The notes below the pieces were generated by a model. It did no database searches. It had not been told where the DNA came from and worked only from the letters and a program-made list of their open reading frames with translations. A stretch of 8,915 bases of DNA, from positions 1 to 8,915 of the forward strand of contig JAADHD010000208.1 in assembly GCA_013152075.1 (NCBI GenBank), given 5' to 3'. Shown piece after piece: positions 6,059-8,915 of this stretch; the first letter of the stretch is position 1; every line of letters begins with the position of its first letter. The stretch is from Verrucomicrobiota bacterium. GTDB taxonomy: Bacteria; Verrucomicrobiota; Verrucomicrobiia; Verrucomicrobiales; DEV007. A program made the translations under genes and the position numbers.

Positions 6059-6937
6059 ATGAAGCAGAGCGAGGAAAAATTAATCAATCATGAAGGCGCC
6101 TTGTGCTTGGTCACTGCGTTGATGGCTGAAGCGAAGCCATTGATTGATCACTACCGTTTGGTCAAAGTGAAGGATCATTCCGCTTTCCCCACGTTCAGCG
6201 ATAAGGACGGGCGGGTTTTGTTGATCGTCTCGGGAATAGGGAAAGTTTTGAGTGCTGCGGCAAGTAGTAGCCTTTATCATATTTCGAATGAAAGCGTCGG
6301 CATGGCCTGGTTGAATGTGGGAATCGCTGGTCATCGAGACTGTGATTTGGGAGAGTTGCGTTGGGTTAACAAGATCGAGGACGCCGCATCGGGGAAGAGT
6401 TGGTATCCGCCGAGGATCTTGAAAACAGGTGCGCGTAGGGGGAGTGCGCTGATGACAGTGGATCAGCCGGGAGATTATCCGGAAGGCGATACCTTGGTTG
6501 ATATGGAGGCGAGTGGTTTTTATCCAATAGCAAGTCGCTTTTCAACCCGGGAACTGGTGCAGTGTGTGAAGGTGGTTTCGGATAACGCTGATAAGTCATG
6601 GCGTGATTTAAAAAAGGGCCAGGTGAGCGAATGGATCAAGCAGCAGATGAATGAAATAGCTGGGGGTGTTGAGGAATTACTCGCTTTATCAGCCGATGAG
6701 ATGAAGCGCTGTTCTTTACCGATTGGTTATGATGATATGTTGTTGGCGTGGCATTTTACGGAAACCGAGAAGCATATTTTGCGGAAACTGCTGAGCCGAC
6801 GTCAGGTGTTGATGCCGGATACGGACTTGCCGGAATTATATTGTCGTCGAGAAGCGGTTCAATCAGGGGCAGCGGTGTTACGGTTATTGCGTGACAGTAT
6901 TGAGAAGGTTGGGGATGAAATCATAGTGAGGGGTTGA
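6059..6937 (+). CDS. MTAN/nucleoside-phosphorylase-fold protein with C-terminal extension
   Basis: This is a 292-residue cytosolic protein. Residues about 14-207 follow the PNP/UDP superfamily: CLVTALMAEAKPL (16-28), VLLIVSGIGK (53-62), AWLNVGIAGH (83-92), VDMEASGFY (147-155) and VVSDNADKSW (172-181). Compared with E. coli MTA/SAH nucleosidase (Glu12, Glu174, Asp197), Glu24, Glu150 and Asp175 are present, so it is probably an active N-glycosidase or phosphorylase. Its substrate cannot be read from the sequence. Residues about 211-292 are a helical extension rich in Arg, Leu and Glu, absent from MTAN (about 230 residues). The next gene, an SPL-family radical SAM protein, starts four bases after the stop and has its ribosome binding site inside this gene, so the two are co-translated. 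I infer a shared nucleoside or nucleic-acid task. Start ATG 6059 has no Shine-Dalgarno sequence. Confidence 0.82.
   Translation: MKQSEEKLINHEGALCLVTALMAEAKPLIDHYRLVKVKDHSAFPTFSDKDGRVLLIVSGIGKVLSAAASSSLYHISNESVGMAWLNVGIAGHRDCDLGELRWVNKIEDAASGKSWYPPRILKTGARRGSALMTVDQPGDYPEGDTLVDMEASGFYPIASRFSTRELVQCVKVVSDNADKSWRDLKKGQVSEWIKQQMNEIAGGVEELLALSADEMKRCSLPIGYDDMLLAWHFTETEKHILRKLLSRRQVLMPDTDLPELYCRREAVQSGAAVLRLLRDSIEKVGDEIIVRG
6928..6933 (+). promoter_or_regulatory. Shine-Dalgarno sequence of the radical SAM gene
   Basis: GAGGGG lies eight bases before the ATG at 6942 and inside the last codons of the upstream nucleosidase-like gene. It is the only good Shine-Dalgarno match before any start codon in the window, and it supports translational coupling of the two genes. 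Confidence 0.6.
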
Positions 6938-6941
6938 GGCT

Positions 6942-7940
6942 ATGGATACTCTTTATATCGAAGAAGAAGTGTTGGATCATCCGCGAGTGCGTGGAATGCG
7001 TGAGCGTTGTCCAAAAGCAGAGACCATCATCTGTGAGCGGTATAGCGAAGTGTTTAATGTGAAAGGACAAAACTTTCGCTGGCAGAAACGCAAGCCTTCC
7101 TGGATTCTGGCGAAAAAACACGGTCGCATGGTTTTACCCACGCCGCCTGAATACGGTATCGGGTGTAAACACAACTTCTACTTTTCTCATATTTTGAATT
7201 GTCCTTATGACTGCAGGTATTGTTTTTTACAGGGAATGTTCCGCTCTGCGCATCAGGTGTGGTTTGTGAATTATGAAGATATTCAACAAGCTATCGATGA
7301 TACGCTTTCGGAGTACCCAGAAGATGAAATTGTGGGGTTTTTCTCAGGCTACGACGGGGACTCCCTGGCTTTGGAAAACCTGACAGGCTTTGCTGATAAT
7401 TTTCTACCGTTTTTTGAAAAACGGCCGCGGGCGATTCTGGAACTGCGAACGAAGAGTGTGAATGTGAAAACGCTAACGAGTCGGCAGGCGCTAGAGAATG
7501 TGGTGGTGGCTTTCAGTCTGTCACCGAGGCAAATTGCAGAAAAGCTCGAGCATGGGGCTCCAAATTTTGATCAGAGATTGAAGGCGCTGAGAAAAGTCGC
7601 GGAACAGGGCTGGCCGATTGGTTTGAGGTTGGATCCGCTTATCGCGCAAGCACACTTCAGTGAAGAGTATCAGCGCTTGATAGACGAGATATTTGCTGTT
7701 GTAAACCCTGACCAGGTTCATTCGGTGACCTATGGGCCAATGAGGTTTCCAGAAGCGATGTTTGAGCGGATGAGTCGACTGTATCCTGATGAACGATTGT
7801 TTGCCGCTGGATTTGAGAAACGAGACGGTGGTTTATTGACTTACGCGCCGCAGCGAGAGGAGGAGATGCGAGCTGAATTGCGGCGTCTCCTGGCTGAGCG
7901 ATTGCCTGTCGAGAAGCTGTTCGACTGTGTTGGGTCGTAG
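6942..7940 (+). CDS. Spore photoproduct lyase-family radical SAM protein (non-spore type)
   Basis: This is a 332-residue cytosolic protein. The cluster motif C87-PYD-C91-RY-C94 (CX3CX2C) binds the [4Fe-4S] cluster that cleaves S-adenosylmethionine. Further family blocks are FFSGYDGDSLALENLT (133-148), ELRTKSVN (167-174) and AFSLSPRQIAEKLEHG...FDQRLKALRK (190-218), all shared with spore photoproduct lyase. Recalled alignment with B. subtilis SplB puts Tyr137 where the lyase has its essential H-donor Cys141, and Phe95 where it has Tyr98; Tyr93 matches Tyr96. No cysteine occurs between 94 and 329. It is therefore unlikely to repair spore thymine dimers by the known mechanism. Its partner, four bases upstream, has a nucleosidase fold, which points to a modified nucleoside or damaged nucleic acid as substrate (inference). 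The start is supported by GAGGGG. The stop lies one base from the convergent leucine-rich repeat gene. Confidence 0.88.
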   Translation: MDTLYIEEEVLDHPRVRGMRERCPKAETIICERYSEVFNVKGQNFRWQKRKPSWILAKKHGRMVLPTPPEYGIGCKHNFYFSHILNCPYDCRYCFLQGMFRSAHQVWFVNYEDIQQAIDDTLSEYPEDEIVGFFSGYDGDSLALENLTGFADNFLPFFEKRPRAILELRTKSVNVKTLTSRQALENVVVAFSLSPRQIAEKLEHGAPNFDQRLKALRKVAEQGWPIGLRLDPLIAQAHFSEEYQRLIDEIFAVVNPDQVHSVTYGPMRFPEAMFERMSRLYPDERLFAAGFEKRDGGLLTYAPQREEEMRAELRRLLAERLPVEKLFDCVGS

Positions 7941-7941
7941 C

Positions 7942-8915
7942 TTAGTAGGATGGAGGGCCATCATCGGCTACCTGGACAATGATCGCATCGGGAAGTGCCT
8001 TTTGAAGAGTTTTGACGTCTGCGGCGCTTACTGAGGTGTCGGCGATCTGCAGTAATTGGAGTTGGGTAAGCGCGGAAAGAGGAGCGAGGTCTTTCAGGGC
8101 TTTGCAGTGGGAGAAGTCGAGGTTTTGAATTTGCTTCAGTTGAGCAAGTTCGGAAATATCAGTCAGATTCTCGCAGGTGTTAAGGGTCAGTTGCTCGAGC
8201 TTACTTGCAATTGAAATTCCATTTACGGATTTGAGTTTAGGGCAATAGGAGAAACCTGCGTAATATAATTGGTTCGGCGAAGATAAGCCGCTTAAGGAAT
8301 CCAGATCCTCGCAGGCGTCAATGTGCAGTTCGCGAAGATTGTTTAGCTTCGACAGTGTCGAAAGGTCTTTGAAATTTTCCATGCCGCCGAGGCGGAGGAT
8401 TTCTATGCTGCTTAGGTTTTTGAGGAAGTCTAGGGATTTCAGGGAACTGCAATTTCTCAAATCAAACATGAGGAGCTCGCTGAGTGAATCAATTCCCGTG
8501 AGTTGTTTTAATTGATGGCAGGTTGAGATGTCCAGATCGGTCAGGTCTGGCAGGTTTTCCAGGCCTTCAATGGAACTTAGCTGAATATTTCCTCCCAGAA
8601 AAAGTTGTTTCAGTGCAGGGGTTTTTACCAGTGAGAGAGTTTTTATTTTTGGGCAGTTTTCAATGTAAAGATTCTCAAGGGTATTGGAAGGAGGGATGAG
8701 AATATTGCCGGACAGTTGGGTGCAGTCGCTGAGCACGAGTGTGCGGATATTTTTGAGGAACTCGAGCCCCTCAATTGACTTGAGTTTTGCGCAACCGGCG
8801 GCAGAAAAGTTTTCCAGATCTGATAGTAGCTGCATTCCCTGGAGAGTTTCCAGGTTTGGGCAGAGGGATACATTCAACGAGGCGATCTTACCGAGTTTTG
8901 TTAGCAACGGGGCTA
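7942..8915 (-). CDS. Leucine-rich repeat protein, 5' end outside window
   Basis: The frame is open to the right edge, so the N-terminus is missing; the visible part is 324 residues. It contains about 12 leucine-rich repeats of 22-24 residues with the pattern LxxLxxLxLxxCxxLxxLxGL, ending in a capping segment (SAADVKTLQKALP) and a short tail (DDGPPSY). Most units have Cys at the position that is usually Asn, for example LSDC, IENC, ISTC, LRNC, IDAC, FSYC, LNTC and FSHC, so the protein belongs to the Cys-type LRR group. A TTG at 8907-8905 could serve as a start, but repeat-like sequence (APLLTKLGK) continues above it, so it is not the real start. LRR solenoids bind proteins; partner and location are unknown because any signal peptide or anchor lies outside the window. 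The neighbouring radical SAM gene converges on it with one base between stops. Confidence 0.85.
   Translation of the reverse strand, partial: APLLTKLGKIASLNVSLCPNLETLQGMQLLSDLENFSAAGCAKLKSIEGLEFLKNIRTLVLSDCTQLSGNILIPPSNTLENLYIENCPKIKTLSLVKTPALKQLFLGGNIQLSSIEGLENLPDLTDLDISTCHQLKQLTGIDSLSELLMFDLRNCSSLKSLDFLKNLSSIEILRLGGMENFKDLSTLSKLNNLRELHIDACEDLDSLSGLSSPNQLYYAGFSYCPKLKSVNGISIASKLEQLTLNTCENLTDISELAQLKQIQNLDFSHCKALKDLAPLSALTQLQLLQIADTSVSAADVKTLQKALPDAIIVQVADDGPPSY

Noticed and set aside
6942..7940. Genuine spore photoproduct lyase (splB)
   Set aside because: The H-donor cysteine position is Tyr, and there is no sporulation context in the window.
7949..7962. GATGG-AGGG-CCATC hairpin as a terminator for the radical SAM gene
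   Set aside because: A five-pair stem without a T-run, inside the C-terminal codons of the leucine-rich repeat gene; likely chance.
8905..8907. TTG as the true start of the leucine-rich repeat protein
   Set aside because: The frame stays open to the window edge and the residues above the TTG continue the repeat pattern.

Overview
The window looks like chromosomal DNA of a free-living Gram-negative bacterium. A marine or aquatic member of the Verrucomicrobiota (PVC group) is my best guess, at low to moderate confidence. That rests on the gene mix (secreted sialidase, DAACS symporter, Roadblock-like pair, spore-photoproduct-lyase-family radical SAM protein in a non-sporulation context, Cys-type leucine-rich repeats), balanced base composition and almost no Shine-Dalgarno sequences. 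There is no rRNA, tRNA, CRISPR array, phage gene or transposase.

Layout. Positions 1-620 (minus) hold a lipoprotein-like gene that runs off the left edge and has an apparent one-base frameshift just after its ATG. Positions 772-1422 (minus) encode a YiiM-type MOSC protein. Positions 1514-2692 (minus) encode an exported GH33-type sialidase with a strong intrinsic terminator. A pair of imperfect heptanucleotide direct repeats (1427-1454 and 2783-2810) brackets the sialidase and its terminator. Positions 2862-4223 (plus) encode a dicarboxylate/amino acid:cation symporter with an acidic-substrate binding signature. A good promoter (4278-4305) then leads a two-gene unit of small Roadblock/LC7-like proteins (4355-5384). 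A GcvR-like double-ACT protein (5413-5949, minus) diverges from a tightly coupled pair (plus): a nucleosidase/phosphorylase-fold protein with a C-terminal extension (6059-6937) and an SPL-family radical SAM protein (6942-7940). The right edge is a leucine-rich repeat protein (7942-8915, minus), open at its 5' end and separated from the radical SAM gene by one base.

How the genes work together. Three units look functional. The sialidase probably releases sialic acids outside the cytoplasm, but no nan catabolic genes lie here. The Roadblock-like pair has complementary architecture (disordered N-terminal tail on one, disordered C-terminal tail on the other) and probably forms a heteromeric complex, possibly with a GTPase encoded elsewhere. 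The nucleosidase-like/SPL-like pair is the best candidate for an undescribed system. The radical SAM enzyme keeps its cluster cysteines but has Tyr where spore photoproduct lyase has its H-donor Cys, and its partner keeps the catalytic acids of MTA/SAH nucleosidases. This suggests chemistry on a modified or damaged nucleoside rather than spore thymine-dimer repair. No gene larger than 300 bases is unaccounted for, and no gene-free stretch exceeds about 155 bases.
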